A DNA stretch of 64,000 bases from the NCBI GenBank assembly GCA_022496805.1, contig CM040086.1:6140501-6204500 (forward strand), read 5' to 3'. Both the position numbers and the translations under genes were made by a program. The notes beneath the pieces are model-generated. The model worked only from the letters and a program-made list of their open reading frames with translations, searched no databases and was not told the origin of the DNA. The DNA is from Pohlia nutans (Eukaryota; Streptophyta; Bryopsida; Bryales; Mniaceae). Below, one piece after another: positions 1 to 11,022 of the stretch (positions are counted from its first letter, which is position 1; every line of letters starts with the position of its first letter).

Positions 1-342
1 AAACAAGGTTTCAGGGATTCATTCCTGTTCTGTGCCTCTAGAATGTGATTTGAGAAAAACCGATAATGCATGCCTTTGACAGACAGACACACACAGGGGG
101 CTCATAATTGTTTCCCTGTGTGCGTTTCCCTTTCGGTCTCAATTTTTCCACCGAGCCTCAAGAGTTGACACTTGTTAAACTTTCCTTTTACAAGCAGGTG
201 AGGCGACATTAAACTAGTGATTCATAAGCAGCTTTAAGACTCAGTGGGAAAAGTGAAAAGTGAGACTCGCAGGGAAATCACACACGGAATCGCACATGAG
301 ACCCTGCTGGTAGCAATGAGGATCGTATATATGTTCACTCAC

Positions 343-652
343 CGATGTTGATGCAGGCGACGCCGATGAGTTTGCCATGATCGTGGGAATCGAAGGCCGC
401 GAGGTTGTAGTACTCGGAGGGGCGTGCCACCATGGCGGCGATGACGGCGCGCCCGGCGTCGGGAGAAGGGACGTTGAAGGCGGGCGGGATGTTGGAGGCT
501 TTGGTGTCTTGGTAGAAGGCGTGGTAGAACACGTCGCCTGCGTCGCGCACATCTTCCGCCCGCATCTCCCGGATCACGAAGCGAAAGTTCCCCTCTGGCT
601 CCACACTACTACTACTACTACTCCCTGCATCATCGCCACCAGCCTGCGCCAT
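343..652 (-). CDS. GNAT-type N-acetyltransferase, first exon only (gene runs off the left edge)
   Basis: This looks like the first coding exon of a GCN5-related acetyltransferase, which would transfer an acetyl group from acetyl-CoA to an amine. The ATG is at 652-650; the in-frame codon just upstream is GTG. After a Gln/Gly/Asp/Ser-rich leader of about 20 residues comes FRFVIREMRAEDVRDAGDVF, the usual strand-1/helix-1 start of a GNAT fold. The frame stays open to LIGVACINI, which resembles the central strand before the acetyl-CoA loop. It ends at a good donor: the exon stops at 343 and GTGAGT starts at 342. The acetyl-CoA binding motif (R/Q-x-x-G-x-G/A) would be in a later exon outside the window, so the substrate cannot be told. 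The family call rests on fold-level resemblance only. Two CACGTG boxes lie 115-142 bp upstream of the start. Confidence 0.6.
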
Positions 653-762
653 CACTCCTCCCTCTTTCGCAATCTAGTGCGTCCCCGAGCTCGATCGAAT
701 TCCCCTCCTAAATCAGATACACCGACACTGCGGTCCTCTTCACAGGCCGACGTTGAATATAG

Positions 763-796
763 TGTCCACGTGCCCATGAATGAGTGTCCACGTGCA
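763..796 (-). promoter_or_regulatory. Paired G-boxes upstream of the GNAT gene
   Basis: The 12-mer GTGTCCACGTGC occurs twice, at 763-774 and 785-796, exactly 22 bp apart. Each copy contains the palindrome CACGTG (767-772 and 789-794), the core bound by plant bZIP and bHLH factors. The pair sits 115-142 bp before the start codon, where a promoter element would be expected. Use in vivo is inferred. Confidence 0.45.
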
Positions 797-850
797 GGAG
801 AAAGAATCATTGGTGTAAGACTATTCCCCCCTTTTGAGGTTAGACTCTTA

Positions 851-1162
851 GAGCATTCCCACCCATGCACGCTAGGACTAACCCTCTCAAATTATTCATC
901 TACATGTGAAGGGCCCTTGCACTCACACTCCCCCACCCTTGCACGCCCTTCACGTATCAAAAGTGCGCATCAAATAGTGAATGGACCAATCACAAGTAGA
1001 ATGAGAGGAATAATCATCGAATAGTCAACTCAATAGTGATTTCAAGGCCCAATTTCTAACACGCTAGAATCCAGAGTCAAGAAACATTTTGAAAGGCCCC
1101 TTGAAACTTTTCATCCACTTCTTGAGGTCAGAGACCCTCTGAGGCCATGGGTGGCCATGCTC
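851..1162. mobile_element. PIF/Harbinger-like MITE (copy 1, 312 bp)
   Basis: The ends are GAGCATTCCCACCC and the inverse of GGGTGGCCATGCTC. TTA flanks both sides (848-850 and 1163-1165), the target duplication typical of PIF/Harbinger. A related copy lies at about 49723-50040. There is no coding capacity. Confidence 0.75.
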
Positions 1163-1165
1163 TTA

Positions 1166-1530
1166 GAGCATACCCAGCAGCATCCTTTTTACACTCACCA
1201 ACGCATGCAAGTTGGTGTGAGAGAATTAGGAACTTCCCCAGCAACAAACATCAAGCATGCTTAGAATAAAGGTCATTAATCAATTTTAAACTACTACTTT
1301 TGTCTCTACTTGAGACAATCATAATGATGGAGAATAAGTTTACTAAAGTTATCTTCATAAAGTGGGAGCATGGTTTTGTCACAGAGTAAGACAAAGTGCT
1401 TGATGGGGAAATCACCTCCGCCATATGAACAATATTTGGAGTTGAAATATCAAACTCCAAACTATGAGAGGCACTTTACCAGTCAAAAATAGCGTTGGTG
1501 AGTGAAAAAAGGATGCTGCTGGGCATGCTC
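1166..1530. mobile_element. PIF/Harbinger-like MITE (second type, 365 bp)
   Basis: The terminal inverted repeats are about 37 bp long and nearly identical: GAGCATACCCAGCAGCATCC at the left and the inverse of GGATGCTGCTGGGCATGCTC at the right, continuing through ACTCACCAACG. TTA flanks it at 1163-1165 and 1531-1533, and the left TTA is shared with the neighbouring MITE. The interior is AT-rich and non-coding. Confidence 0.85.
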
Positions 1531-1573
1531 TTATGGAATGCCAAAAAGCAGATGAAACCACAACAGTTGATTT

Positions 1574-1823
1574 TTTTAATTTCGAAATAAATTGAGAATT
1601 CAATTGCAATGAAAAAAAAAAGGAATAAGATGGCCCCAGCCGGAAGCTAGCCAAGGCAAGAGCCGACGCAGGACCAGACTAGACAGAGACTCACGGGACT
1701 CCGACCTAGCTATCAGTGAGGTTGTATTGGTAAAGGACCCTAAACAGAGGACTGTAAGTGTAAGGGGCCCTGCGAGTGCCCATTTGACCTTGTCCTCAAG
1801 GGGAAGGTAACTAGCTAAGACAT
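1574..1823 (-). mobile_element. Retroposed segment with 15-bp target duplication
   Basis: The same 15 bases, CACAACAGTTGATTT, flank this 250-bp block at 1559-1573 and 1824-1838. Read on the minus strand, the block ends in an A-rich tail next to the 1559-1573 copy, which fits LINE-type retroposition. GGTCGGAGTCC inside it resembles a polymerase III B box (8 of 11), so a SINE is possible. A short peptide reading LPLEDKVKW resembles a junction seen in gypsy polyproteins, so a retroelement mRNA fragment is the alternative. Confidence 0.5.
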
Positions 1824-1830
1824 CACAACA

Positions 1831-2225
1831 GTTGATTTCAGTGACACGCATTGTTCATGCTTTGACTCTACAGTAGATGGTGCGGAATATTCCACACCCA
1901 ACAATGCTTCATCAGTAGTAGCTAAATGAACAGATGGAGGTTCAACATTGCAAGGAGAAGGCGTCGCTTTTCACTCCTTCTGTGAGTCAAATGGCGCCAC
2001 TGAACGCTCACAAGTTTTTTGGTTGAATTTGGTGAGTGCAATTCTCACCAGTTTTTTGGTTGGATTTGGTGAGTGCGATTTGTCACATAGAACAAGCGCT
2101 TACAGTGAAAAGTGACAATGAACAAGATCCTCTAGAATGAGAAACGACACCTCTGCTTGTAGTGCAAGGTGATGAGCAAAGTGCATGAAAGAAAGGCAGT
2201 GAGCATGAAGGCTACTGAATGTTAT
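1831..2225. mobile_element. MITE of the AACATTCAGTAG family, diverged copy
   Basis: The right end ...CTACTGAATGTTAT and inner stretches such as GGAATATTCCACA match copies at 26833-27002, 29492-30048 and 57288-57458. The left end is eroded and abuts the retroposed segment. Confidence 0.5.
2013..2086. repeat. Tandem duplication, 37-bp period, two copies
   Basis: AGTTTTTTGGTTGAATTTGG and the following GTGAGTGC are repeated with few changes from 2050. The repeat lies inside the MITE copy at 1831-2225. Confidence 0.7.
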
Positions 2226-2396
2226 GCAGTTCCAAGTAAATAATCTGTCAACACCTCCATTGTCGTCAGTTGCAAAACTCCAGAGACAGTCTAACGCAGT
2301 GTTGACAGATCCGATCCGAGTGCACGGATCTCGCCACCGAAGCATCCTAGAGGTGAGGGCGCCATGTCACTTTGACTCCTCAAAGTCAACCTTATA

Positions 2397-2938
2397 CTCC
2401 CCTCCGTCCCATGATATATAGGAGATGATTTTGAGAAAAAAAAGTTGTCCCAAATTACTTGATGTAAATCATTTATTCAATTTGAAGTTATTATTTACAG
2501 ATTCTAACCAAGCAAAATTACAAGACATGTGCACACAAAATATTTTTTGTATGTAAAGCTTGTCTTTGCTCATGTGTGAAACCCTATAATTATTGTAACC
2601 ACCTATTTTCATAGTTTCTACCTAAATGTAATGCTGTAAACTCAAGAAAATATTGTACAAAACTTGAATTGATATGATATCATACGCCTATTCCATAATA
2701 TGAACAAGTTCATCAATTGATTGTGCTCAAGAGATTGAATAGTCAGACTTCTTTAATGTCACAGTCTACGAGATACAACATGCTACTTGCCACACATACT
2801 TTACACAATATGATATTGTGTGGATATACAACTACTCCGAAATAAAAACTTACTATGTAAAGAGATTTGATGATCATTCTAATTTGTTTAATCTTTTGAT
2901 TTTTCTCAAAAACATCACCTACAATGAGATGGAGGGAG
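2397..2938. mobile_element. Stowaway-like MITE (542 bp)
   Basis: It starts CTCCCCTCCGTCCCATGAT and ends with the inverse of CTCCCTCCATCTCATTGTAG, with matching subterminal parts (GATGATTTTGAGAAAA against GATGTTTTTGAGAAAA). TA flanks both ends (2395-2396, 2939-2940). This is the Tc1/mariner-derived Stowaway signature. Confidence 0.8.
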
Positions 2939-2940
2939 TA

Positions 2941-4749
2941 TAACTGAGCAGTCTTGAGCTCTTCCCTCTTCTACAATGTTTGTTGTTGGAGAAGAATTAT
3001 TCTTAGCTCTACTATTGACATTAGCATTGTCAACTTTCAATTCCATTAGAGTTCTTTGAAAACAAAAGAGGAGTTTTTGAACTTTTGTAGTGTGTTTGCA
3101 TGCCAATATAATCAATTTCTGACAGTCATTGTTCATAAGTAGTCCCTTTGTTCTTTCATGAATAGTCTTTTGGGTTGGGAAGAACTTGTAGAAGCTTTCC
3201 TTTAGCATTAATTGGGAAGGTCATGAATTCCATGCCCCATAGTTTTGTAGAGACACTCTTTTTTATTAACTCTGTTGTATGGAAAACAATTTGTTACGTT
3301 TATTATTGGATCATGATGCCAATACCATAATGCCTTATGCCTTTACTACATTGTCATAGCCAATGCCGTGACCAAAGCACTATATTGTCGGAGCCAAAGA
3401 CCATATAATCAAAGTCAAAGAGCATGTTGTCAAAGTTTATGGTCAATGGTTGTTAAATTGTATGGTCAGTGGTGAGTATGCCTTATTGCAATGTGATTTT
3501 TGATCATTGCAACTTGGTTCTTTGATATGGCAATGTGGTCTTTGGACATGACATTTTAGTTTAAATTGGCATTAGAATTTAATAAATGTAACAAATTTGA
3601 TATACCATTGTGGCACCATTGTGGAAAAGGAATCAAGCCAAGCTAGCTTCCATGCTTGAAACATGTGATGGTTCCTTTATGCTTATCAAATGCACCATTT
3701 ATTTCACATAAATACCGGTAGTGTAGACGACATTATTGGCAACAATAACATGATTTTAATTTATTAACTTTAGTCACTTTAAATAAGAAATTCATGTTAA
3801 TTATTTAAGCTACTTCAAACACCAACACCATTTTTCATATTATATAAAAAAACATGACTGCAAGTCTATGAACACTAAATAAAAATCGTAAACCCACACT
3901 AATTGCAAAAACCACATTGATTTAGATTTTTAAGTAGAATTAATATGGACTCTTCTAATGTAGCTAAATAAGCATCCCAGGTCATAATGATAAACCACAC
4001 TATAGAATAAATGGTGTAATTTCTCACTTGTTGCTTGTAAATATTGTTGTGATAGTAGGCGATGAGATCCACCGTGTAGTAGAGTATTGTAGACACATAA
4101 GTCACATGAGAGCATTGTCACTGTGTGTCATGAACAAACTCGCTAGGTGTAAGTGGCACGACTCCAACCCTATTTGTGTCACCGGAAACTTGCCAAGTTA
4201 GAGACAAAAGTAGCCTGGCCACTTCAAACGTGAGCCCCGTCCTGATAAGATGCAGGGATGAGAGCATCTCTTCAAGGAGCCTTAAACTCCATAATTATGT
4301 CCAAATCGTGGTCCAAATCTCTTCTCCATTGATGAAGTCACTGAAGTTACAAGCAATTGAAAGTCATAGCCCACGTCAGGCCTCAATGATTTTACAAGTT
4401 TTGAAACAAGGTGAACTGCATGAGTTCCACAAAGCAGTAGGCACGAAGAGCTGTAAGTTCGGTTGAGGGCCACTTAGCATGACTTCACTTCAGGACCATA
4501 CCATTAAACTTATTCTTGTTTCTGATTCTGTTGATCATATCGTTGCAAAGAGTTCATACTTCCAGATCATTTTCACAGTGATCAAGGTTCCAATCAAATC
4601 ATGCTGAAGATACCAGCACTTCTGTAACAACAGAGAAAGGGAGGGAGATCTTACCGATCACCTACACCTTGAACATTGTAGGTACAACATCAAGCTAATA
4701 AAAGTCGACTTTCCTGCTTGGGTTAGGGGTGAGGAACAGTTACGATTGT
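2941..4749. other. Intergenic, no gene recognised
   Basis: AT-rich DNA downstream (3') of the NAD kinase gene. Short open frames here show no domain or codon structure. 3300-3560 contains loosely repeated CAATG/CATTG-rich phrases but no clear repeat unit. The part next to 4749 must include the NAD kinase 3' UTR, whose end I cannot place. Confidence 0.5.
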
Positions 4750-7700
4750 TCAATTGGGATAGACGGGGCGCTCCTCTGCCAACTGGATGTTCCGGCGATT
4801 CCAATGCAAACTTTCCCGCACACTACGAAGAAAGTCACCACTTGATTCTTTCTCACACACAGCAGGAACAGGCCATTCCGACATACGGACAATCAGGGCA
4901 TCGCCTCCCATTAGCCGCTGCCGTCCCTTGCCATCGAAGCTCGCCCAAGCTTGACCCCTACAGTATAAGGGCAACTGCCACCACACACAAAATATTATGA
5001 CATGACCTCCTGATGAACATATCATTCCAGCTTATTTGTGTCTATTTAGTTGTAATTGAGGAAGAGCATGATTTTATTACAAGCATCAGGGATGAACACC
5101 CACCTGTATTCGCAGTGTTACATAATCTGGCAAAATCAGTGGCCTGAATGATAAAGAATGTGGACAAATCGGTGTGAAAAGAATGCCTGGGACCTGCAGA
5201 GAGAAACCTCTGTAAGCAGTCATTTGAATCCTCCCACTGAAACAGAAACTGTTCTCTTCTGTATTTCAGTTTCAAGGTCAATTCAAGACTAGAAAAGGCT
5301 GATGTAATCGGTTTCACATTAGAAAATCCTTTGTAGACCGAGTGCCATGTATAACCTGATACGATCAAATTCAAACTTCAAGCTTACGCTAAAATACCTG
5401 AGGGTGGACCACAGAGCCTCCAGCTGCCAAAGAATACGCTGTGCTTCCTGATGGACTTGAAATTACTAAGCCGTCACCTTGCACAATAGTGACGAAGTGA
5501 CCATCACAAAAGCACTCTAAGTTTGAAAGGGCCGACGACATGCCTCTATCAATGGAGACTTCATTAAGCACAAGATATTCACTGGAATCTGAGCTCATAC
5601 TGGAGTCTGCTGCAGAGCTGTTACGAATGATCTGGCAATGCAGTCGGTGTCGTAGTGTGATGTATGTGGGACCTTTCATTATTGCTTGTAAACTTTCTCG
5701 GTACAGACTGCTTTCTGCGGAGTGCAAGGTTAAGAATTTGGCAGCGACTAATACAGGAGTACATGAAGGTAAAGTGCCATTTCTTTATGAAGGAAGAAGG
5801 ACAAACGGCAAGAGGAAGCTCCATGGACAAGAAAAGAAACTTGACTCACAGAAAAATGATTAAGAGGATACGGAATTTAGTCATGAAGCCGAGGGAGCCC
5901 ATAGAGAAGGCTACCAACGGAGGCATAGGACCTTTGAATAGTGACGCCGCCTGCAGTATCATAGTCCAAGATGACCAGATTGATATGAATTAAGTCAGCT
6001 CCAGCATGCCTGAACATTACCCTGAAGTGTCCATCACTTGCAAAACCCATATTTGATCTACATTCTACTGTACAAGGTTATTTTTAGGATCGCAGCCTCA
6101 TATACACAAACAAAGAGTAACTTAACGTCATTTAAGCTTTAGTGGACTTTTGAGCAATCGTTGAGACCTGAATCTAGTAAAAAGGGGAGATTTCACGTAA
6201 ACCAAATTGTAACAATATCCGTGTCCACTTTTAACGATGATTTAAGGCAAACAAAAGACTTTGCCTTCACTAAGTGATGGTCTTAATTCGACTCTAAACT
6301 GACTAAGCATGAACAGAGGAAAGTAAGCTTGCCCATAGCATCGTTCCATCACCACCCAAAGTGATGATCAGGTCCAGTCGCCTGTTCATGTCCATCAGTT
6401 GTTTCTCTGTTGATACAAATTCACAATAAATAATTCACTTCACTTCATTGATGATATTTGTCCTATTCTACTGAAATATGAAAAAGCTGGATAGCCAGAT
6501 CAAAAACTTCCAAACGTACAACTTAGGTAATTATGTATACAAATGACTTGTCTTGGATCTGCGGTGTTGAAATGAGGTTCACTCTTGCTTGGTGTTGAAA
6601 ATACGCAAAACATTAATACTACAACACAGATGTCTAAGAGTCTTCAAAGAATATACCTGTCTCATATGTCCGGATGAACTCAAAGTCGGTACTATCCTCC
6701 AACAATTCTGCCTTGACTCTCGCTTCCACATAAACATTCGTGATACCCTGTTCTCTGAGCCACCTGCGGATCATTGTTGACGTGCTCAGTAAAGGAGCCA
6801 AGACCATACAGCATTGACTATCAAACTTGACTTTGTGTAAGAACTCTCCGCAGATGCAAAAAGTCTCTAAATACTGTAAAAGTATATGCTAGAGTAAACA
6901 AAATAAGCAAGAAGAATCAGCGCAGGTTCTAAATAAGTTTGAAATTTTTCAAGAGGCCCCAGATGACTTTTCAAAGATCCGCACGTGGTACACCAACACC
7001 ACCTGCAAAAAATATATACTTACCAAACCATTTCTTTACAAAGCTTCTGCACGGCTGCTGCATTCGGCTTCAAGAGAATGAACACTGATTGAGGTGGAGA
7101 CTTCCAAACCAAAGTAATCTGTCAAATAGAAGAAGGCTTGTGAGAGAGACTAAAGCACACCGTCAAGAGAAAAATGGTGCACAAGAAGAGGCCCGCGCTT
7201 GGTTACAGGACAATTCAGATGCACCAATGTTGCAAAGGAGAGCACCTGTTTGTTGTTTCGAATTTCAGTCTTGATGTCACCAGATTCAAACGAGACAAGG
7301 TCGTGATACTGCGTTTGACTCCTCTCGTCGACGGGATCCCAAGTGAGTGTAAATGATGCCTGCGCTAAAAAAATATACACATACGTAAATATTGTGATCG
7401 GCCGCTGAGACACTCCTTGAGGTCACAAATAGACGAGCATTTCAACCAAAAACAGGGCATGAGGAACTGCTTGAGCCTAAACTCCAAGCAACAGCCTCTT
7501 GCGAGCTTCAAGTATAGTACGAAGATCCATGTACGAGGTAGAACTAGACCAAACATGGCAGCCAAAAAGTAGAAGACCTCAAGGATGGGCAGTTTACTCA
7601 TGTGCCAAAAGAATAACAGGTCATAGAGACAGGTAACAATGTCCATTTTTGCACCTTATCAGGTATTCCCCGCATATCCAGATACAGGCTGTTAAAAGAG

Positions 7701-8810
7701 TCAGCACTATAGTTCAGGACTTCTTCGTTGCAAGCAGTTTCTGTAGATTGGGAAGAACCATTTGGTGGCTTCTGTGTTGACAGATTTGATTCTCTTGACT
7801 CATCAGCGTCAGTCTCGACATTAGAGATGGCTGAGGATTCATCATGATTTGAAAAGTCTGCAGCATTGTTAAACACTTGTAAGCTATATCTGCAACGCAT
7901 AAGAGCTGTCTCATGCACACTAACAAGAATTTGATCTGCTGTATCCGAATGATAATAGCCAAAAGGATGCACGGCCAATCGACAGAATAACTTGACAACC
8001 ATAGAGCCTAATCAAACAGAAACTAAATCCTTCAAACATTGAAAAGCATTATTCAGATTAAAGTAATTACTACGAGCTGCATTGTCAGCAAGAAGGCGCT
8101 CAAGATGGGCATTTCGAAGGCGCTCCATTTCATACTTATGCTTCCATTCTGTAGCCTCATCTTGAGCAAGAGCTTTTTTCACTGCCACCTCCTCGAGGGC
8201 CTTGGCAACAGCTGTTAACACATGTTTTACCAATCAGTCGATCAGGCTCAACCACCAACATCAGATAGCTTCTATAAGTTGGATGCCACCACATATACAT
8301 ATATACAAGTAAGATCTCCCTCAAGAAGGATTGAACCTAATAAACTAGAAGTTTAAGAAACTTCAACATGAGGTCTAAGATGGGTTACAAGAGGAAAAAC
8401 AATTCCATATGCTGAATCTATGGGCACGCAACGTGAAATGAGCAACCCCATAACACACCTATCCATAAACTCTCCACTCCATTGCTTCAACAGAGTGCAG
8501 AAGCATTCGTGCAAGTCACAAGAGAAACCTAAACGCCTGTAAGGCTCGTGAGTACAACTAGAAATTTTTTTTGCTATTAGGCACTTTACAAAAAAGAATC
8601 ATAAAAAGAGAGCGAGGAATATACAAGCGGAAACGTACTCTGCAGAGCATCCGAGAACTCAATCAAATTATTTGCCCCGACAAACATAGCCCCAACCCCA
8701 TCAGAATCAACTCTTTGAGATTGAATGACCCCACGTTTAATATTGAACTCCTTAACATTGTCATGCTCAAGCCGACACGGAGAGCTCCTAAGGCCAAATC
8801 GAACCTGCAT
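4750..8810 (-). CDS. NADK1: NAD kinase, NADK1-like, 11 coding exons
   Basis: ATP-dependent NAD kinase, making NADP from NAD. Minus-strand exons: 8810-8639, 8211-8071, 7857-7655, 7359-7246, 7118-7024, 6763-6657, 6406-6333, 5950-5872, 5714-5398, 5193-5104, 4974-4750. The sum is 1617 nt, or 538 codons plus TGA, with all phases agreeing; Arabidopsis NADK1 is of similar length. The N-terminal 170 or so residues hold a charged helical stretch ([20 protein letters not shown]) and a Ser/Asp/Glu-rich linker. The kinase part starts near [19 protein letters not shown] and carries the diagnostic [47 protein letters not shown] and [12 protein letters not shown] motifs. It lacks the long calmodulin-binding/plastid extension of NADK2, so a cytosolic NADK1 type is inferred. 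Least certain: the start ATG (CAATGCAG at 8810 could itself be an acceptor) and the acceptor at 7857, chosen by phase over 7889. Confidence 0.9.
6331..6332 (-). other. GC donor of a GC-AG intron in NAD kinase
   Basis: The exon ending GGDGTMLW stops at 6333 and is followed by GCAAGC, not GT. The next exon begins after CTGCAG at 5950 and continues [11 protein letters not shown] with no phase loss. No GT nearby gives the conserved protein. GC-AG introns are a known minor class, usually with AG|GCAAGT-like donors. Confidence 0.75.
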
Positions 8811-9385
8811 TGTTAAAGCATCAAATACTGAAATCTATATCACTTCAAAGTATCTGACATCTTACATTCCACTAGGGCTTCGCAATGCACCACCGTTACC
8901 ATAGAAAATTTAGTTCAAGACATAGGATAAAAACTACTGAATGATCACTGAAAACAACACTCGCACCAAGTTCTGTCAGCTATAAGTAAATGCTACTTGA
9001 GGACCAAGTACTTCATCTCCTGACGCTCAGCCGATCAGTCCTTGACCTTCATACTAATGTTTCTTATAGTGCCCCATACAAACAAGGGGAAGTCACTCGA
9101 AGTCACTCGGTGTATCCATGGCATACTCCGTGAAAACAAGACATTACTTGACCCCTCTTTACTTTTAAGTAAACTTCAATTAAAATTTGCTTTATATTGA
9201 CTATAGCCTTTAATGATAAAAAAAACTCCCAACTCAAATGAATTTGAAACAAACTCTAAAATATGAGTAAAAACATGAGCTCAAACATTACATAGAATGC
9301 ATTTAAGTGATAATAGCATCAAATTTTGCATACATTAACTAAAGGTGGAACTTCAATTTTAGTAATTATCCCATGCTGTTTTATA

Positions 9386-9487
9386 CTCCCTCTGTCCCAT
9401 AATGACTTGCACGTAGGTTCTCTGAAATCTACCTCTCGAGGTAGATTTCAGAGAACCTACGTGCAAGTCATTATGGGACAGAGGGAG
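9386..9487. mobile_element. Perfect palindromic Stowaway-like MITE (102 bp) in the NADK 5' intron
   Basis: It begins CTCCCTCTGTCCCATAATGA. Its two 50-base arms are exactly complementary around a 2-base centre (TC), and TA flanks both sides (9384-9385, 9488-9489). The lack of any mismatch suggests a young insertion or recent gene conversion. It lies between the first coding exon and the inferred non-coding exon of NAD kinase. Confidence 0.9.
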
Positions 9488-10185
9488 TATATAACATCAG
9501 GATTAAAATTTATTTTGACCTGTACAGTGTTTCTGTTAACTTTGAATATTTACGAGTAATTTTTTTGTAAACGGAAACCTCCATAATTCAAAACATAAAA
9601 CTCTAAAAGTAGAAGAAAAGACTCATAATATAATTTTTGGTTTTAAAGTGACTTCCCCTCGGATACGGTACACAAGACAGGAAGAACGCTCACCCTGTTC
9701 GATAGCTGGAGAACGTGCGGTCGCACAAACTGACGAGGAAATGTAGTACAATCCCGCAAGACTGATTCACGAGCTGATGATGAGAGCTGGTGCGTCCCCA
9801 CTCTTTAAGTCAGATGATTATTCCTCAATATTGCAAACATCCATTAACTTCTTAGCTAAGACTACAACGATGATCGGCAGCGCCTATCATAATGTGAATA
9901 CTCAAAAGCTGAGATGTATTATGAGCAACAAAACCTGTGAGAGAAGATCCATTATCGTCGAGAAAAAGGAAAGCTCCCACCACGACAAGTATCGCGAATC
10001 CCTGTTCTGATCACCCTGTCTCCAATTCCATGGCTAAATCTCTGCATTCAAAATTCAGACACTCAGACGCTCTTATAACAACGATCTGAAGCTCAGTGCA
10101 TTCTCGGATATTCAATTACTACGCGCGGGAATCAGGCTTAATTACAATACCACAATAATTCACCTCGACCATCGATCGGTCTTAC

Positions 10186-10345
10186 CAGAGCGTGGTGACC
10201 TCCGGAAGAAGCACAAGAGCTTGCAAAGAGGAATATAATGCCGCAAGGCGGAAACCCTAAAACCCTAATCCAGGAATGAAAAGCGAACAGCTGAAATGAA
10301 CAAGAGAAGGAAAAATGAGCGAGCGAGAGAGACCACAAGTTGAGT
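10186..10345 (-). other. Probable non-coding first exon (5' UTR) of NAD kinase
   Basis: On the minus strand this block carries a CT-rich leader (GTGGTCTCTCTCGCTCGCTC) and a telo-box pair. It ends at a strong donor, CTCTG|GTAAGA, at 10186. The intron would run about 1.4 kb to the first coding exon at 8810. The 5' edge is a guess; no TATA box stands out. Confidence 0.45.
10252..10271 (-). promoter_or_regulatory. Telo-box pair in the NADK leader
   Basis: The plus strand reads AAACCCTAAAACCCTAATCC, two telo-box units (AAACCCTA). These are known near transcription starts of many plant housekeeping and translation genes. Confidence 0.5.
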
Positions 10346-10493
10346 TAGTGAGTTGGTGGAAGTCACGAGTAAGTTAGTGAGAACCAGTTCAGACACCTAT
10401 TTTCGTGCGTCCAATCAGACATCTTCTCTTCCACGTCAGCACAAGTATCTTAATGGCCTTGTTCTGCTGAAGGCAGATTCTTCGGTCTTGAAC

Positions 10494-10808
10494 AGTGATC
10501 TCAGAACTACTTTATGACATTTAGAACATTATGCGACCTTCCACATGAATGGTATCTACTTTTGCTACCCAGTGCATACAATACTCACGATACCTCTATA
10601 ATATCCGGCAATGCCCTTGATATATTAAGGTGATACCATGATGATATCCGCGGATATCACCTCATGAAGTTGCTACATATTTATATCATGATGAGCATTC
10701 TCGCGACATTTCAAATTTTTTTTTCATTTTCTTTCTTTGTATGTTTAGCAGCCCCATTTTTTGGGTAGAAATGCAGCTAACTTTAGCCAGTTTTGAGATC
10801 ATTGGTCT
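10494..10808 (+). repeat. Dispersed repeat, inverted relative to 36733-37031
   Basis: About 300 bp from CAGTGATCTCAGAAC to TTTTGAGAT matches the inverse of 36733-37031, including CGATACCTCTATAATATCCG. The copy ends about 215 bp before the wax synthase start and so may supply part of its promoter. This copy alone contains the 18-bp palindrome TGATATCCGCGGATATCA at 10642-10659. Confidence 0.75.
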
Positions 10809-11022
10809 TGAAAGAGGACCGGAGTTTGTCTTCGTCTTCTTTCATCACTGCAATTCAGGCTTGTCAACGATGATCCCAATTGCAGCTCGCTCTCAGTTAC
10901 AAGCACACAACTTAGATTCATCATAGATCATGTCAACCATGTGCTCATTTTGATCTTTCCTCATCAAGCGAAACGTCACGATTCGGATTCTCGAATGCTG
11001 CAATGCTGGGTTGATTGCAGCA

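Noticed and set aside
377..1024. 215-codon plus-strand open frame over the GNAT exon
   Set aside because: The opposite strand has the conserved GNAT start and a proper donor; this frame then runs through a MITE.
7714..7998. Alternative frame ([11 protein letters not shown]...) for the NAD kinase linker exon
   Set aside because: It ends in a stop before the kinase domain and breaks the phase of the joined exons; the Ser-rich frame joins correctly.
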